Source: Gemmatimonadota bacterium (GTDB lineage Bacteria > Gemmatimonadota > Gemmatimonadetes > Gemmatimonadales > Gemmatimonadaceae). Taken from it: a DNA stretch of 64,000 nt. Where the stretch lies: the NCBI GenBank assembly GCA_027622655.1, contig JAQBYI010000007.1, positions 1-64,000 on the forward strand, read 5' to 3'. The notes under the pieces were generated by a model, which did not search any database, was not told the origin of the DNA, and saw only the letters and a program-made list of their open reading frames with translations. Shown piece by piece: positions 62,373-64,000 of the stretch (its first letter is position 1; the number at the start of each line of letters is the position of its first letter). Made by a program: the position numbers and the translations under genes.

Positions 62373-63020
62373 ATGACCACCACCCCTGACATGCCTGGAC
62401 TCTCCCTTGTTCGCCATCCCCTGGTGCAACACAAGCTCGCAATACTGCGAAACCGAGACACCCCGACCAAGATTTTCAAGGAGCTCGTTGACGAAATCGC
62501 CATGCTTATGGCGTATGAAGCCACAGCGGACCTCGGCCTTGACCCATGCGACGTTGAGACTCCGCTGGAGCGAACGGTTGGAGCGAAGGTGTCTGGAAAG
62601 AAACTCGTTCTGGTACCGATTCTTCGCGCTGGCCTCGGTATGGTGGATGGATTTCTCCGCCTCATTCCTTCTGCGCGTGTCGGACACGTCGGGCTCTATC
62701 GCGATCACGAGACGCTCGAGCCAGTGGACTACTATTTCAAAATCCCCGCCAACGCTGAAGAGCGGCAGTTTTTCATACTCGACCCGATGCTTGCCACAGG
62801 CGGGAGCGCCGTAGCCGCAGTCTCCAGACTGAAAGCTTCCGGCGCGACCCGAATTCGCTTTCTTTGCCTCGTCGCAGCACCTGAGGGCGTGCGCCGTCTA
62901 CGCGCCACACATCCCGATGTCGAAATTTTTTCTGCCGCGCTAGACCGCGAGCTCAGCGCCAGCGGGTACATCCTGCCTGGGCTCGGCGACGCTGGTGATC
63001 GCCTGTTTGGCACGCGCTGA
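62373..63020 (+). CDS. upp: Uracil phosphoribosyltransferase
   Basis: A 215-residue enzyme that makes UMP from uracil and PRPP in pyrimidine salvage. Motifs are [41 protein letters not shown], and the PRPP-binding loop [16 protein letters not shown], with the uracil-binding end [14 protein letters not shown]. Length is normal. ATG 62373 is used because the conserved N-terminus starts there; an earlier frame from 62241 overlaps the small divergent gene. The 27-bp divergent gap leaves little room for a ribosome site. Confidence 0.96.
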   Translation: MTTTPDMPGLSLVRHPLVQHKLAILRNRDTPTKIFKELVDEIAMLMAYEATADLGLDPCDVETPLERTVGAKVSGKKLVLVPILRAGLGMVDGFLRLIPSARVGHVGLYRDHETLEPVDYYFKIPANAEERQFFILDPMLATGGSAVAAVSRLKASGATRIRFLCLVAAPEGVRRLRATHPDVEIFSAALDRELSASGYILPGLGDAGDRLFGTR

Positions 63021-63226
63021 TCCGGCACGCTGAACCAGCACAACAGCACCGCAAGTATCGAGCGGCACGCCACGACTAACCGGTCATCGGTAACTGCGCT
63101 GCAATCACGTGCTCTTGTTTGCAATCACGTGGGGGTCTACATTCTCGCGCGGTTGCTTGACTCGCCGCTTTGCGCCCGCCGCACCGAACAAGCGCCCCCA
63201 CTTCTTCCACGCGACACTGCCATTCA

Positions 63227-64000
63227 ATGCTCATCAATCTGCTGCCCCAGTTCTTTGCGGTGCTGCAGAGTGCTGACCCGGAACAGGCATATCGCCAGTA
63301 CCTGCAGGACCACAACGACATCCTCGAGGCGTACTGGCACAACTATGTAATCGAGCCGGTCGGGCCGCAGTTCGATGAGGTTGTGCGCGACGTGGTGCGA
63401 GCCGATCGCTTCGACTTGCACTCCATGCTTGAGAGAACCGACGTCGTCGCGCTGGCTCGCGAGACCGAAGCGCGGTGCGCCGAGTTGCTAGAAGTCGATT
63501 CTGAAGTTGACGTGCTACTCATGGTCGGAGTCGGCGCGGCGAACGCCGGGGAACTCGTCGTAAACGGACGAGGTGTCGCGTTCGTGTGCGTTGAGCACTT
63601 TACCAGCGTCGCGAGTCCGTCGAGCCGCGGGCTGGGTCTCGATCCCGAACTCATCCCGATGTGGCTCGCACACGAACTCGCTCACTGTGTGCGCTATACG
63701 TCGCCAGCCAGTCGAAGTGAGATGCGCTCGATCATCGATGAATCGGGCGGATACTACTCGTACTGGGAAACCGGCCGGCACGTGCCGCTGCGCGAACACC
63801 TGGTTAACGAAGGCCTCGCAGTTCATGCTGCGAGGCAGCTGAGTCCGGGGCACGCTCCGTGGGAGTATTTCGGCTATGAACGGCGGCAGTACGCCAGGGT
63901 GCGCGAATTGGAGGGGATGCTGACGCGCGCAACCGCAGACGATCTCGACCGTGCCGGCTTGGGTCTGCGCCTTCGCCATCTCTCGGGCGGAATGAGTGAC
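63227..64000 (+). CDS. Putative zinc metalloprotease (HELAH), cut by window edge
   Basis: The frame opens at ATG 63227 (MLINLLPQFFAVLQSADPEQ) and runs without a stop to the last base, giving 258 visible codons. The zinc site is HELAH in MWLAHELAHCVRY, preceded by VCVEHF. A later Glu in LVNEGLAVHAARQ fits a third ligand, as in DUF2268-like or gluzincin proteases. There is no signal peptide. It follows upp on the same strand after 206 bp in which I see nothing of note. Confidence 0.82.
   Translation, partial: MLINLLPQFFAVLQSADPEQAYRQYLQDHNDILEAYWHNYVIEPVGPQFDEVVRDVVRADRFDLHSMLERTDVVALARETEARCAELLEVDSEVDVLLMVGVGAANAGELVVNGRGVAFVCVEHFTSVASPSSRGLGLDPELIPMWLAHELAHCVRYTSPASRSEMRSIIDESGGYYSYWETGRHVPLREHLVNEGLAVHAARQLSPGHAPWEYFGYERRQYARVRELEGMLTRATADDLDRAGLGLRLRHLSGGMSD

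Overview
The window is about 64 kb of dense, GC-rich bacterial chromosome with short intergenic gaps and many ATGA start/stop overlaps. Gene content points to a Gram-negative, secretion-rich soil or freshwater bacterium: many Sec, Tat and lipoprotein signals, an outer-membrane beta-barrel protein, a CcdA/TlpA thiol pair, numerous exported peptidases, and an ECF sigma with a zinc-finger anti-sigma. The mix (large S9, M14, M20 and M42 exported peptidases with Gly/Arg-rich loops, a plant-type enoyl-ACP reductase) best fits Gemmatimonadota. That assignment is inference from style and content, not a database match. No insertion sequence, prophage, integrase, CRISPR array or rRNA was seen.

Layout. 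1-13 kb: an exported S9-type peptidase (cut by the window edge), an AlaX-type tRNA editing enzyme, a Tat Rieske lipoprotein, an O-antigen ligase-like membrane protein, an acyl-CoA synthetase, an exported M20 peptidase, a Tat DUF411 protein, tRNA-Asn, an aminotransferase and a sarcosine/N-methyltryptophan oxidase-type flavoprotein. 13-27 kb: an exported-peptidase block (M20, tandem M42-like, S9, M14) with a CHAD-CYTH protein and a VOC dioxygenase-like protein, then a secreted protein with a beta-barrel OMP. 27-44 kb: EttA, CcdA plus TlpA-type thioredoxin, two tandem PAP2 phosphatases plus a 2'-5' RNA ligase-like protein, a three-gene GNAT/N-acylamino-acid racemase/M20 operon that may convert D- to L-amino acids, a cardiolipin synthase-like protein, plant-type FabI, an LPG synthase/UPF0104-like flippase, and an HD-GYP protein next to a frameshifted partner that shares its N-terminal domain.

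44-64 kb: transketolase, a zinc metallopeptidase/ATP-grasp pair, tRNA-Phe, prephenate dehydratase, then a long minus-strand housekeeping stretch. This is cystathionine beta-synthase, Ddl, a 75-residue orphan, a rhomboid lacking its catalytic serine and QueF, preceded by the unit ECF sigma, zinc-finger anti-sigma, HolA, SPOR protein and MutS. After that come a NUDIX hydrolase with a beta-CASP RNase, a 58-residue DUF4177-like protein divergent from uracil phosphoribosyltransferase, and a truncated HELAH metalloprotease.

The strongest unifying oddity is a set of about a dozen short tandem repeats (units 9-15 bp, up to seven near-perfect copies) between genes and, in units divisible by three, inside signal peptides or just after them. 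A second is the recurrence of Gly/Arg-rich loops in unrelated exported peptidases. Other points worth checking are a 14-residue insertion in the QueF active-site loop, a reversed CHAD-CYTH domain order, a duplicated M42 protein with one dead half, and two sub-60-residue genes that fill small gaps.
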